Counted from the first letter of the stretch, positions 12,090 through 25,012 are shown. The stretch is 64,000 nucleotides of DNA from Cymbidium sinense (GCA_021442155.1 CM038225.1:83464925-83528924); one strand, 5' to 3'. Made by a program: numbers and translations. Notes: generated by a model not told the origin, from the sequence alone.

Positions 12090-13540
12090 ATCAATTATTT
12101 TCTTTAAATATTGAAATTAAAATTAATTATATGCATCATTGAGGAAAAAATAAATAATACTCAAATTCATTTTTTTTTCTTGAACTCAAAAAACTACAGC
12201 TTATGCTTTAAGTGCAAGTGGAGTTACCCTTAGAGAATCAAGTTAATTTTCTTGAATCTTGAAACAAAAATTGAACTATAAGAATCATTGAGAGAAAAAT
12301 AAATAATGCTACAATTTTCTTGATCACTGTAATGGATTTTATCATAAACTAAGGGAAGTTTAATAGACATTAATTTGTTGACTAGTGGTTATTACATGTG
12401 TAATTTCAACATAAGTGGCCTCTGGTTCCCAACTTTTTTTGGGGATATTTCAACAAATTTACTTGCAAACTCATACACAATGAATATATACAAGAGCTTG
12501 AACCCAAGGCATTTTTATTGAAAACCTAAGCTCTCAACTACTATACTAAGGTTTCTAACTTTCAAAAGAAAATAGTTAAAGTTCTCCTCAAATGTGCTTA
12601 CATGCATCTCACTTGAGGCTAAGCACCTATAACCCCATAGCTAGTAGGGGCCAAGCCACCCAAATTTTATTAGTATCAAATCTTTTTAATATTCAACATA
12701 TGACAAAACAATAGATGAAAGACTTAGCATAAAGTAAGTATTCAAAAAGTGATTTCTTTTATGTTTTAATATAAACATTAAAATCTCTTGCTTTTCTCTA
12801 ATCACATTTAGACTAACACCATAAATAGCTACCAATTCTATTCCAAATAGCTTCCAACTTCAAAATCATGATGGTTAAATATAGGCATTTCCCCCAAATT
12901 CATACACATAGACATTAATAAAAAATGCCCAAGGGCATTTCACTAAGATTTCTATAATATAAAGACCAACTACATTCAAATAAAATATGTTTCAAAAAAT
13001 TACTTATAGATGTGGCTAAATGTTTTCCCAAATACATATAAATGATCCTAAAACGTGACTAAACAATATGCACAAAGCTAACATAACCATGAAATACCCT
13101 TAAGCATATAATAGACATCTCTAATAATATTTATGTTACGTCAAGACTTGTGCCACTATAAGCATGGGCATTTTGGAACTACTAAAGACTCTGTGGGGTA
13201 ATTTAGTTTATGACCATACCAAGAAGATAGCTATTTCATCTCATTATGGTTCTAACTAACCTTAGAATATTGACAAAGTAGTTACAAAGTAAAATAATTA
13301 CATACAAAATGGAGAATAAAGTTAAGATTCCATTCAATACTTTTGCTATAGAAGATAAATTACATTCAGAAAACAATTTCAAACCAAAAATAAATATATC
13401 ACTTTTTTCCTAACTAAACAACAAAGACAAATGGCAATAACTACTGACAAAATATTAAAAATATGTTATAGTAAAAACATTTATCTCAACTACATCTATG
13501 AATAAGCAAATCAAGGTTATGTAGTTTTTTTTCATCCCTT
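12090..13540. other. AT-rich non-coding stretch between GL1 and the MULE relic
   Basis: No coding or RNA gene is recognisable. A sequence of about 40 bases around ATCATTGAGGAAAAAATAAA near 12134 is partly repeated near 12284. The stretch probably contains the 3' terminal part of the minus-strand MULE, but no terminal inverted repeat could be identified. Confidence 0.5.
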
Positions 13541-14910
13541 ATAATCATAACTTAGCTCAAAATCCACTTTCCCCATTTGTGCACATAGGACTATGGGTGC
13601 CTTGTTCTTCCTTTGGTTTCACTACATAAGCTGGGTTAAGGGGACTTTCATGAGCACTTTTATGGTGTCTTCAAAGACCACACTTATTACATTTGTGAAT
13701 ACTTCTTAATTTTTTAACTATTGCTCTCCACAAAGTTTTTGAATCTATTCTTTTTTGGCCTCTCACATGGCTTCAAAGTTTTAGGTATGTTAATGTTTAA
13801 TCCATCATCCATTACTTTTCCTATAAGATTTGCATTGCTTCTTCATACAACATTATATATCAACAATAAAAAAGTTTGTTAATATCTTATCAAAACATAT
13901 TTTTAAAAAAAAGTTAATTAAGACATACTTATTGGCATGGTTACTATCACCAACATGAATATATCACAAAGGGTGGTGCACCTTACTTCCGACAAGGGTA
14001 ACTATGTGAATGTATGTTAGCCTAATTATTTGCAAAATTTATAACTACACTCACTATTTTCAATGTTCACCTTATGTTTTTTTTGTAACAACCCCCAATC
14101 TCAACCCTCTACAATGTTGATTACCTAAAGTAAAATTTCCTTTTTAGTGGTTATTTCTCAAATGAACTCTTCATTGTGATGAACTAACTCACTATACCAT
14201 CATGTGGAGTTGATCTATTTAGTAACCCTTTGCTCCATGATTATCACTCTAATTATGATGATAAGGTATATAACAGATTTATCACTAATAGGTCCAACTC
14301 AAGAATTAAACAATTTTACCAAGTTGTTGGTGTCATAAATATTCTTGATGTCAATTGAAAATGTGCTTCTAGACCATTTATATAACAAAGAAAATAAGTA
14401 TGAATAAAATTATAGAATGATATTAAAAGATTTAGCAACTTTAGCATTAAATTTATGCTTTGTGTAAGTATTTGCAGCTGACCATATTAGGCTTCGTAAT
14501 TTATGATTGTCAAGATAATGATAAAAATTCTCAAGATTCTTCCGCAAATGGTATAGACAAACCCTATGCTTTGCACTATGAAACACTTTTCCATTTCTTC
14601 GCCTAATCCTCCATGTACAAAAAGAATACTAATGGATATAACTTATAGCCAATATTGTCAAACAACCTTTTCAAAAACCATTGCCATGTATTCATAGACT
14701 TACTCTCTACCACCATAAATGCTAAGTTAAATAAATCATTATTTCCATCAAGAGAGTTTGTAGATAGCAACACCTAAAATACTGTGATTTTAAATGGCAA
14801 GATCAAGTGCTATTAGATTTATACTTCTTGTTAGGAAGCTATTAATGCAAATATTAAAAGCTCACATTGAATTATAGAAGAAACAATTAGTTATATCGTA
14901 AGTGTATGTA
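13541..14910 (-). pseudogene. Mutator-like (MULE) transposase relic, catalytic domain to C-terminal zinc knuckle
   Basis: Read on the minus strand, this is the C-terminal part of a MuDR-type DNA transposase. A first catalytic-aspartate region reads LIALDLAI (about 14793-14815). It is followed by SLDGNNDLFNLAF (about 14720-14760) and VVESKSMNTWQWFLKRL, the hallmark of the MULE transposase domain. A stretch like HRVCLYHLRKNL lies near 14560 and LRSLIWSAANTYTKHKFNA near 14480. Near the 3' end, RPKKNRFKNFVES and a degenerate CNKCG zinc-knuckle (13679-13696) match the usual MULE C-terminus. Stops and frame changes make it non-functional. GL2 separates it from its N-terminal half at 21770-22720. 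Confidence 0.82.
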
Positions 14911-14934
14911 GTGTGAAAACCTAAATTTCTACTC

Positions 14935-15700
14935 CCAATTGCCCACTTGACCCAAGTTGACCCAACTTGACCTAAAAAGTCAAAATGTGTCAAATCTTGA
15001 TCTAAGCCAAATTGATTGCAACCAATGGGTCAATTTCATTCCAAGTCACTTGTTGAACTTGACCAAAGTCTCAATTGGCCAACTAGACCCAACCTAGCCC
15101 AATTGATTATGAACCCAACTTGACCTAAAAGGTCAAATCAAGCCAAAATCATACCAAACCAAAATTGATTGAAACCAAAGCATCCAAAACATTTCAAATG
15201 ACCAACCAAATCTAAACCAACCCATGACCTAACCCAATTGGGTCAAATAGGTCAAATTGGCCAACTTGACCCATTTGACCTAAATGAATTCAAATGAACC
15301 AAAATCAAATACAAATCAAATTGAACTAAACCAATGATACCAAAACATTTCAAATGGTCATATGAACTTGACCCAACCCTTGGTTTGACCCAATTTGACC
15401 AATTGGTCAACTTGACCCAAGTTGACCCATTTTGACCTAAATTGGTAAACATGAGCCAAATGATATCAAATCTACTCCAAATTCTTTGAAATTTAGCCCA
15501 ACCTAATTTCAAACTATTCCAAATCTACCCAAATTGAAATCAAAGCCAAATGACCATTTTATGCCTAGGTCAATGGATAACCTATGGCCAATTCCACTTG
15601 GCCACTTGGCACCCTCTTAGTGGACCAAATGGACACTAATGAGTGTGGTGTACGTTACCCAATGGGTTCGGGTCAGCCTTGACCCAACCCATGGCCAAAT
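14935..15700 (+). promoter_or_regulatory. TTGACC motif field in GL2
   Basis: Repeated TTGACC/TTGACCC words occur here, with the same perfect palindrome TTGACCAATTGGTCAA at 15395-15410. The field is homologous to the one in GL1. Confidence 0.55.
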
Positions 15701-16531
15701 CGACCACCCAATGGAAATTCTCCACATGGAATCACTCCCACACTCATTTTATCACATGGGTAGCTCCTCCACTACTCTTCTCTACCAAAACTGAACCATG
15801 TGAAGCTTCCAATAGCCTAACAAACCCAATCAATCTGATCAATTTGATCAAAATGGAAGGATGGCTCACGACCCTCTAATCCTTGTAGGAGGAGATATAC
15901 TCCCCCTAATTCCATCTCATTTCACATCGCTTGTTGTCGATTAAGCCATAGGAACTTAGAGGAAGCATTGCCAAGCTCTCCCAAGCATCTTTAAGCTCTT
16001 TCCAATTCTCCATTTTTGGTTTTGCCTAAATCGAAAGTAGCAGAGGTGAGTGAGAAATCCACCTTGCTAAATTCATAACCAAACTCCAATTCCTCTTGCA
16101 AGCACCATCAGAGGACCCAATCGAGCTCACCCAAGTCAAGTTTCAAGCATCTAAGCCACGGGAAGAGGGAGCTAGACCCAAGCCACAAGCCTTTGAAGGA
16201 AGCTTTGGCCAATAGGAATATCCACTCCACCTCAAGCCTTCAAACCTTCAATAGGGTTACGTTTCCACTAGAAAAAGCTACCTCGATGGTTGGGAGCACC
16301 GGTGATAGCCTCCGGTGAGGTATGCTTCAAAACTGAGCTTAGGTGTAGAATTGTTTGGTCCTTTGTGAAGGAAGGTATCATCCTAAGTGAAATTGACCAT
16401 TGGATGTCTTCCTCTTTGCTCTTAGATGGCATGTGTTCAATTCCTACTCAATTCGAGCTCAAGTGAGCTGAGATCAAGCCTAAGAGGATGGATGGTTGCC
16501 TTCTCCCATAGCGAGGGTAGGGATGAATCAT

Positions 16532-16567
16532 GGACCGTCCATCCCGCATGTTTTGGATGGACGGTCC
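16532..16567 (+). repeat. Perfect 13-bp-stem hairpin in GL2
   Basis: GGACCGTCCATCC (16532-16544) and GGATGGACGGTCC (16555-16567) are exact reverse complements around a 10-base loop. A slightly imperfect equivalent in GL7 lies at about 54011-54041. It sits upstream of the G-box pair in LTR orientation. Confidence 0.85.
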
Positions 16568-16724
16568 TGATTAAAAGATCTAGATTGGCTATTTTAATCC
16601 CTTTAGATCCATGACTTTAATCCTGACTGTTCTATCTTTGATTAGATGGTCCAGGGAGAAAATGCATAGTGCCATTACTGACTATGCAGCCGATTTGACA
16701 ACTTAAATAATGAATCTTATCGTA

Positions 16725-16770
16725 CCACGTGGAAAGTGCGTGCCGCGTCAGCTGTCCACATGGCGCCGAT
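16725..16770 (+). promoter_or_regulatory. G-box and partner in GL2
   Basis: An exact CCACGTGG lies at 16725-16732. A GTCCACATGGC partner follows about 20 bases later, just before the AT-rich zone. The layout matches GL7; use as a promoter element is inferred. Confidence 0.5.
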
Positions 16771-18594
16771 GGGATTAGTTATATAATTAGGCTATTTTAT
16801 TAAGTAATAATCACAGAAACTTCAAAAATACATAACTAAAAATGGAAAAATTTTAAAAAAAATGCAAACTCAACTTCATTTTAAAGATAATTCAAAGGGG
16901 AATAATATAAAATTAATTTTAATTGATTTTGAATAGTGATACTTTCATAATTTGAGTTTTATTGGGAATGTAATTATGTTAATTACTTTTTAATTATTCA
17001 AATAATTATTTCCAAATTCCATAAGGATAATTAGTGGGATGACCTCTACCTCCCATGATTTTCTTGGAATTTATTATTGGATTAATTTAGGTAATTGCTT
17101 ATTTCATCTCTAATCACCCCTTAATCAATTAAATGATTAATTAACCTATTAAATAATGATATATTCATTAATTAAATTAGATAATCATCTTGGAATAGTG
17201 GATAAACTTAGGGAATGAGATTAGGATGCCTTTTCCAAATCTTTCCCCCTAAGTCTATTTCATTTGAATGAAAACATAATTAATTTATAAATTGATTAAT
17301 GATTTAATCATTTCATTAAACAGCTTTATCAAAAAACTCAAAATCAATAATTAATCTAGAAACTTAATCACTTAATCAATCCTTCCTTGGGTAGATACTT
17401 AGGTGTTCAATAACTTAAGTAAGCTTAAGAAAATCAAATCCAACCTATATGTGTAGGAAGGGTTATGAAAGTACTTAATGAAACCCCTTTGCTTAATTAA
17501 TCAATAATTGTGAGCCAAATTGTATTGGGCCCTTTCTTTATTAGGGTAAATTGGTAATTTAAATTTGATGTGTTTGCATATCATATGTTGGCTCACAATT
17601 ATTTGAATAATTATGTTAAGGAGGTATAGGTAAAGGGTAATTAATGAACTTAATTTACACCTTAACCTAAATAAAATATAAAATCAATCTAATGGACATA
17701 CACATGTGGAAGATGGGTTAGGACCAGCAAATCATTTCACATTTCCTAAATTCAAATCAAACTCAAAACATAAATCAAAATTTCCTTAAATCAACTCTAA
17801 TTCACTTCAAATAATCTTATCCCATAGGATTATCTTAAGGAATTAATTAGGGTGAATGAAGTTACATGCTTACATCACTTTATTTCTTTCCTAGCATGCT
17901 AATTGGTGCATGTCATATGAAATCATGCATTCATGTCTTTTGAAAAATAAAAATAAATAAAATGTTTCCTTTATGTCAAATTGCATGTTTTGGCTAAAGT
18001 AAGAATATGAATGACTATTATCACTATTAAATCTAAAATTATTTTCAAAACCTATAAATAAAAGATTATAAATGAAAGGTATGCTACTTATAATTACTTA
18101 TAAGCTTGCATGTGAGTATAATATAAGATGTGCATTATGTGACTTTTCCTTCTCTTATCATTTAACATAGTTTTGAATAAGATTTGCAAAGTGTATAGTT
18201 CATTTGAAAAGAACATAACACTTTCTTAAATCCATTCGTATTCATTCCTATGTTATCCTTTAAGAAGGATCTTCACATTTACACATGTAAATTGCATAAC
18301 CAAATCAAACAAACAAACATAAACTTTTTTGCATGACTCTCTTTTCATTCATTTCTTTTTGTACATGCACATGCATTTAAGAAAAGTGGTATATTAGTCT
18401 GGACATCCCGGGGTTGTGAGGCTTTAAGTAGCCCCAAGTAAGTCTTGTACCTTACACCCCTATTATAGAAAATAATGGCGTCGTATTCACTTATGTCTTT
18501 CATACATGTAAATGTGCATATGAATAATGGATAAAAGAATCCCTTGCTTTTCTACTTAACAAAATCATGCATACATGGAACATTCCAAATTTTC

Positions 18595-19392
18595 TTAAGC
18601 AACATCCCTTAGCATTCATCATTAAGGTGTGCTAAATACTTACATTTGTATGTATAGATATGCTTAGGATTCATCCATATGCATATTACACATGTTGGAA
18701 AGAAATAAAGTGTTGTGTGTTTTGTGATAGTAATTCACTTTAGTTAATCCTAAAATGCCTTTCTTATTTGAATAGGTTGATTTAGAGTAAATCTAAACTT
18801 AGTACTAATTAAAACACCTAATAAAACATTCACTAAAGAAAAATCACTAATGAATTTACCTTAAGCAACATCCCTTAGCATTTATCATTAAGGTGTGCTA
18901 AATACTTACATTTATTTGTATAGATATGCTTAGGATTCATCCATATGCATATTACACATGTTGGAAAGAAATAAAGTGTTATGTGTTTTGTGATAGTAAC
19001 TCACTTTAGTTAATCCTAAAATGCCTTTCTTATTTGAATAGGTTGATTTAGAGTAAATCTAAACTTAGTACTAATTAAAACACATAATAAAATATTCACT
19101 AAAGAAAAATCACTAATGAATTTACCTTAAGCAACATCCCTTGGCATTCATCATTAAGGTGTGCTAAATACTTACATTTGTATGTATAGATATGCTTAGG
19201 ATTCATCCATATGCATATTACACATGTTGGAAAGAAATAAAGTGTAGTGTGTTTTATGATAGTAATTCACTTTAGTTAATCCTAAAATGCCTTTCTTATT
19301 TGAATAGGTTGATTTAAAGTAAATCTAAACTTAGGACAAATTAAAACACATAATAAAATATTCACTAAAGAAAAATCACTAATGAATTTATC
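18595..19392 (+). repeat. Three tandem 266-bp repeats private to GL2
   Basis: Units start with TTAAGCAACATCCCTT at 18595, 18861 and 19127, giving an exact 266-base period. The three units are nearly identical, with a few substitutions each. The homologous place in GL7 (about 51830-51990) has a single unit, so the expansion happened in this copy. Confidence 0.92.
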
Positions 19393-19784
19393 TTAGAAAT
19401 TACTTAAAGTAGGGAGGAAAGAGAAGTCCTCTTCTATTTTTCCTCTCTTTACAACACTTAGTAATTAAGTATAGGTTCATTCAAACCAAATCAAATCATA
19501 AAATAAAATCAATCAAATCAACTAAATTATTTAAATAAAACCACCCTCTAAATCGAACCCTTCATACTTTGAAATTCTGACTTTAAAGCCAAGCTAAGAC
19601 ATACCACACAAGCCTTAAATGACACACACATTAGGTTAAGTCACCACTTCTAGTCCTATGTTAAGATGGTGAATGGTTTGATGCTTGATTTTATTTTGTG
19701 ATGTGATATTTTAGTATGGATGTTAGTGTGTATGTGCGTAGACTGAATGATTGGATGAACTTAGTCTAATCATTATCTTCTGTA

Positions 19785-19866
19785 GGGGGTTGTGCTTAAG
19801 GGATGCTATAATAAAAAATATAAATGCTTTTGTTGTGCAGGTTGCTTATACCCCTAAGAATAATCC
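19785..19866 (+). repeat. Conserved 80-bp inverted repeat in GL2
   Basis: The left arm is GGTTGTGCTTAAGGGATGC and the right arm TACCCCTAAGAATAATCC. It is homologous to the inverted repeat at 10083-10160, with some stem mismatches. Confidence 0.65.
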
Positions 19867-20117
19867 AAAATAGGCCAGGTGGACTTGGGTTACCCATTTG
19901 TGAGGTGTTAAGTTCTAATTTATTCATATACATGCTTGGGATTATGTGGTTTGTTTAGCTAATCTCTATTTTACAGGTTTTAGTTAGATTTACTTTTTCC
20001 AATTTCATGTAATTTTATAATTAGGATTTGGAATGTTTATTATGGGGGATTAGGATGAACATTGGTCATAAGACTATGTCTTATGTACCATGTGAAGCCT
20101 TTGGAGCAATCATATTC

Positions 20118-20178
20118 CAACCAACCAAAAGAAGAAAGATGAAAGAAAGAAGAAAGAAGAAAGAAGAAAGAAGAAATG
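20118..20178 (+). repeat. GAA-rich microsatellite in GL2
   Basis: AAGAAGAAAG-type units repeat several times here, downstream of the GATTAGGATGA landmark. Confidence 0.85.
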
Positions 20179-21769
20179 AAGAATGAAGACCCCCATAACA
20201 TGAATTCCTTCTTGATTATAATTAATTTATTTGTAATCTAGATTGTATAAGGGTAGAGCTCGACTACCCAATTTATTTTTCGGGTTTGTGCGGTGGAGCC
20301 CGACTGCAAAATGTCTCCTATTCTTTTGTGCTAACTTTATAAATTATTTGATCTTTGTTTAGCTTGTGCATTAAGATGACATATTTTCTTAATTTATTCT
20401 TTGCTTTGATGAATGGTCTAGATGCGATTAGGCTCTTAGAAAAATAAATTTTCTATCCAAATAATCAATTTAAAACTAAAAATAAATAACTCATAACCTC
20501 ACATAAAGGCTAGGTTATAAAGCAAGATAAAAGATTTAGCAATCCCTTAGCTGGATGTTGTATGTTTTCACATCATGCATAAAAAATATCTTGTTTCACT
20601 CTTATTATGGAGGGTTTCACCTTTGCCAGGGAACTTGGCTTGACCTTTAAGAGCCATGGTAGAAACACACCTCCATTCTTGCTGATTTTGGCATATGAAT
20701 CCTATAGCCTATGTCAAATCAATTCTCCAAAAAAAATAATAAAATAAAATATAACAAAAATTTGTATTAGATTTAAATCATTAATCATGCCCTACATGAT
20801 CTAGTCCCTTAGAGAGTGTGTTTAAGGACTTATACTCTTTTTAAATAAACAATAGCCTAGCTATCTTGTAAAAGCATAAGAATTGCCTACATGTATTTAA
20901 AATCATAGGAAAAGTTAGTTGGCAGTGACCCCCAGGTGGTTGTAAGTCCAACAGTTGGGTGGTTTATCCTCTTTTGTGGAGGTAAACCAAATATCCATTT
21001 TCACCTTAGATTTAGGTAGTGCCTTGGCCTTCACCAAAGCTCTCTAGATTTAGGTTTAGAAGTTTCTACTTTCCTGTGCGGGCTATAAGCATAAATCCTC
21101 ACCTCTTAGGTATTTCTATGACCTTATATCATGGAATTGTAAGCGCTAGATTTCTAATAAAAATTTAACTCAAACAAATAAATCACTTCAATTTCAAAAA
21201 TATAAAGCCCAACCATAGGATAGTTTGAGATGCTTACTAGGCTTCCTAGTATCACAAACATCCTCTACTTATCTTCCTTTGGTTTCGATAATAACTCTCT
21301 CTTCTTGATCAATCCCACTTGATCTTCTAAAAATAAACCAATTGATTGATAGTCCTATCTTTGAAATCTTTGGAGATAATGATAATTTACTTTAATCGAG
21401 AGTATGCATAAGGAATCATATTCCTTAGGATATAATTAACTATGGGGGCTTGCCTCCATAGAGAACTTAATGAACCCAGTTTAAAATAAACCCTGCTTTA
21501 CTTTTTCATGTAAAGTAGGGGAAGAATCTTTGGTACATCCGAAGACCCATAGTCCTTAGGAGTCCTTATTAAAGTGATTAAGTCCATTGTAGGATGGTGA
21601 CTTCTATCTCTCGAGATAGTACATCATTCCTCAATGCCGTACTTGATCACTCTAATAAGAACATCTCCAGATCTGCATGGTGTCCAACACAAGAAGTGTT
21701 TTGTTTAATTTTATTCTTCATTTATTTTTCTCTCAAAAAGGTAGATGAAGAATTGAAAATTTCACCACA

Positions 21770-22720
21770 ATGATGTTTTGAGCTAAAGAGCCATAATTTC
21801 ATGTATGATAGTAATACTCCATAAGGTATCTCTAAGTCATTCTTAATATATTTTCCAAGGATATTTGGCTACTTCTTCATAATATATTATATCTCCTAAG
21901 ATACCAAAGTAAATGATTCCAATTTTTTCCCTACTCAATTAACACTTATGCATTTATGTGTTGCATTTAACTTTCTAACTTAAAAAATGTGACCATTTAC
22001 AAAAGTAGTGCTTATTTTTTATAGACAGACTCAAAATGAATAAGTGATTTAATATGAGTCATATAACTTGCTTTCATTTTAACTCTATAATTATTTTTAA
22101 TAGTTATAGTTTTGTGGGCTTGCTTGAAACTCAATGAATCTTGGAAGCATGCACCATCAATTAAATATTTATCTTCAAAAACTCAACCCATTAGAAACTC
22201 ATTATTGGAAGCTCCAAGTATAAAATTAGTAGCATCAATATTGTTGGGACATGAATGATGGCACACTATATGTCACTATCACTTTCAACCTCCTTACTTT
22301 ATAAACAAATAATATTTTCATTATTATCCTGTATTATCATCGCTATCTCAACCATGCCACTTCCAAGATACTATTCGATCATTTTCATAACATTGACATT
22401 GGTTTCAATAAGCTTGTTATTCTTTTGGCAATATATCATAAAATTGTGCTAGTATAATTTAAATATATGTTATCTTAGCCAATGATAAATATCTTCAATC
22501 TCTTCTCTAAGCATAAAGACACTTGCAGTATTTTCAAGCTCAATTGTCCTCTACTTTTCACCTTCATATTTTCTTTTATCAATGCTCTTCACTTTAGCTC
22601 AAGATCCACCAAATTTGAAAGTTACAATTTGCCAATAATCTATATCTACAATTAAATTAATTGCCATTTATACATTGTCAAGCATTAAATATTTTGCAAG
22701 ATATTTCATTAGATAAAAAA
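21770..22720 (-). pseudogene. MULE transposase relic, N-terminal part
   Basis: On the minus strand, a frame reads NNEFLMG then VFEDKYLIDGACFQDSLSFK, then ITIKNNYRVKMKASYMTHIK. This fits the N-terminal MuDR DNA-binding region, in which a conserved phenylalanine/lysine-rich segment precedes cysteines. Further upstream (about 22540-22700) YWQIVTFKFGG and EGEK may belong to the N-terminal PB1-like region. Several stops interrupt it. Orientation, order and distance to the catalytic half at 13541-14910 show one original MULE interrupted by GL2. A 65-codon open frame on the opposite strand at 22255-22452 is a shadow of this gene. Confidence 0.65.
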
Positions 22721-23690
22721 AAGAACAAAAACATTAAAGGAAATTAATTTAATTATTAGTTGTAAATTCATTATTCTATAGTTTATTAGTTTTTGATTTA
22801 TTATGTTTTAATTTATAAATAATGGGATATATAACAAATCAATATGAAGAAAATGAGAGTATCCAAATAAAAACTTCAAATTATTAAGCAATATTATTGG
22901 GAGAGAAAGCTATAATAAGCATATAAACCTTTTGGTAGTATCAATGCAGTGTGCTTGTCAGGTTATGAAGAAAATACATATATTTGCATCTCCATTTTGT
23001 GGTGAAGTAAGAGGTCCATAAGAAATATTGATAACATATTACTACAATTATATTTTATAATGATTTGACTAGTATTGACTAAGTATAGCTTTTTGAAGAA
23101 AATCACTTTAGAGGTGAAACTATTGCTTCAGATAATTATAGCCAAGAGATAATTATAAATGATCAACTACAACACATTTTACTACTTTAAGCATTTAAGA
23201 AATACTACAATAGGTTTAGCCACCATCAAGTGTAGATAATGTTATTCATCCAATTTTAATTATTAGTTTAATCTCTTCCATATAATTATAACCTCTTTGA
23301 TATTTCAAATAAATTATTATGTTGTATTGCCTTAATGGAAAATCATATTTGTCGTTATTTCTTCTCTTTTCATTGCTTCTATTTATATTGGAAGAGAATT
23401 CATGCTTTAGTCACAACACAAAGGGCTTTGCTCAAAGATTTATATATTCAAAACAATGAAGTAAAACTTGTTGCATTCTCCTAAAAGAAAAAAATTACAT
23501 GAGAAGTGGAGAAAGAAAGGGGAAAAAAATCAAATTGGGAGAGGTTAGCCAATGAAAGAACAAAAATATGCGAGCTAAAAAATAATAGTTCACTAAATTT
23601 TGTTTAGCATAAGTTAATTTTAGTAACAAAAGGAAAAAAAATATTCACCTCAAGCACCAATAAGAGCAACCAAACAACCATTGCAGTAGA
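22721..23690. other. AT-rich stretch of unknown origin between MULE and CACTA
   Basis: No coding sequence, RNA gene or clear repeat is recognised. It should contain the 5' end of the minus-strand MULE, but no terminal inverted repeat was identified. Confidence 0.4.
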
Positions 23691-23720
23691 TGCTACAAGA
23701 AAAACAATTATTACTAGACT
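23691..23720 (+). mobile_element. 5' terminus of a CACTA (En/Spm) transposon
   Basis: TGCTACAAGAAAAACA at 23691 matches the canonical CACTACAAGAAAA terminal inverted repeat, with the first two bases changed by transitions (CA to TG). It is followed by a subterminal region of T-rich words and a GC-rich stretch (23880-23960), as in other CACTA elements. Plus-strand CACTA transposase pieces lie downstream. The 3' terminus is beyond the window. Confidence 0.6.
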
Positions 23721-24900
23721 TTTCCATGGGAAATAACCATCATAATTTTTGACAGATTTTTAGGAGAAAGCATTGTGGTAGGCTCCACTTAAACTCAATA
23801 GTTTTTGTAGCAAAAATCCCTCATAAAATGTTTTGATGGATTTTTTGCCAAAGAATTGCTAAAAAACTAAAATATTAGGGGTCGAGAACCACCACCCGAC
23901 TCCATGCTTCTTCCTCGTGCGAGTTTGGCTCCCACCTCTCGGCGGTGGTGAGATAAGTCTATGGCACACGAATCTCCTCCAAAATTCACATTTTTTGTCC
24001 AATTTCTCAATAGAATCAAAGGTAAACCACTTTTATTTGCTTGTATAGCTATTTATTTGTAATTTTATTTGTTCATTCTTGAGAAATATGGATTTGAAGT
24101 TTTGAATTTTTTTGTAATTTTTAGCACAGATTTTGTTTAAACTTGTTCGAAAATTATTAATTTCAAACTACGATGCTTATTTAGAGTTATATTTATGATT
24201 TTATATATTAGGGTTTATATTTTTTCAAAAATTTTAATTGAAAATTTTTGGGTTATTTATTTTGTGTGTGTTTGTAATATGTATTCATCAAAAAATTGTG
24301 CAACACTTAATGTGCAATTTAGAAATTGGAAAATATTATAACCTATATTCGACATCATTTTATAAGAATTTTAATTAGATGATTGTAGGCTAATATGATG
24401 AACTTCTTAAAATTTGTGAAAAATATCAAAATTAGAATTTTACAAATTTTCATCCTTATTATTCATCATAATGTTTCAAAAATATCTCCCTTGTTTATGT
24501 AAATTTTGCTTGATTTTCATTGCAATCCCAAATTAGTAGCTATATTACACTTAATGAAGAGGTGTATTCTTCCCATGGTGCACTTCAGTCAATCAGTCCC
24601 TCTGCCAGAGTTCTCCCTTGCCCTTCTCCATCAATCTCGTCGACCGGCATTACGTTGGGTAGATCGACAAAGACTAATTAAGAATTGCAAGTAGTTTAAA
24701 AGTTAGAAGAAAAAAAATATTTATGGCCTTACTGTAAAAGGTTCGATCCTTAAATGGTAGCTAGCTGTAATTTTAGTATATTTTATTGAATGTTTATAAG
24801 CTACATAGATTGACACTTATAGATTTATGCCATATTAGGCTTTGATTATGTTGCCATTATTAATTCTATAATTGATATAGAATATGATTGTAGTTCACAC
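23721..24900 (+). other. CACTA subterminal and 5' leader region
   Basis: A GC-rich block (23880-23960) with an inverted CCACC/GGTGG arrangement is followed by AT-rich sequence with an intron-like GGTAAACC near 24020. A second leader-like block near 24590-24700 contains ATCTCGTCGACCGGCATTAC. No transposase domain is readable with confidence. A 62-codon open frame at 24506-24694 has no recognisable motif and is probably chance. Confidence 0.45.
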
Positions 24901-25012
24901 ACTTCTTAATTTATACAATATATGGATATCCATAGCAAGTGATCATGGATGTACAATAGTTTGCATTCGAGTAAAAAATATTACTTGATGAAATATTGAA
25001 TGGTAGGGTGAT
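24901..25012 (+). pseudogene. CACTA tnp2 transposase, piece 1 (zinc-ribbon end)
   Basis: The frame continuing into piece 2 after removal of GL3 reads SSKKYY and then reaches the insertion site GTGAT. This fits the end of the CxxC-SRY region that precedes YFPLIP in tnp2 proteins. The stretch is short and badly decayed, so the call rests mainly on continuity with 37412 onward. Confidence 0.4.
25008..25012 (+). other. Target-site duplication GTGAT, left side of GL3
   Basis: GTGAT directly precedes the start of giant-LTR homology and is repeated exactly at 37412-37416 after the other LTR edge. Confidence 0.65.

Larger units (their letters stand above)
14915..21769 (+). mobile_element. Giant LTR copy GL2 (5' end truncated), inserted in the MULE
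   Basis: It is collinear with GL1 and closest to GL7: both have the same GTGTCCAACACAAGAAGTGT word and an extra 60-80 bases before the end. It ends ATTTCACCACA at 21769. The usual TGTTGACCTCAC start is absent; homology begins inside the TTGACC field near 14920, so the left boundary is uncertain by about 30 bases. Landmarks include CCTCCCATGATTTTCTTGG near 17050, one CTGGACATCC module near 18391, a private 266-bp triplication (18595-19392), the 80-bp inverted repeat (19785-19866) and GTAGAGCTCGACTACCCA near 20253. MULE sequence lies on both sides on the same strand, so this is an insertion into that element. No real ORF is present. Confidence 0.75.

Noticed and set aside
18595..19392. Possible CRISPR-like array
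   Set aside because: It consists of long direct repeats with no spacers, in a plant transposon-rich region.
22255..22452. Hydrophobic 65-codon open frame resembling a small membrane protein
   Set aside because: It is the antisense shadow of the MULE N-terminal region, and the hydrophobicity comes from T-rich sequence.
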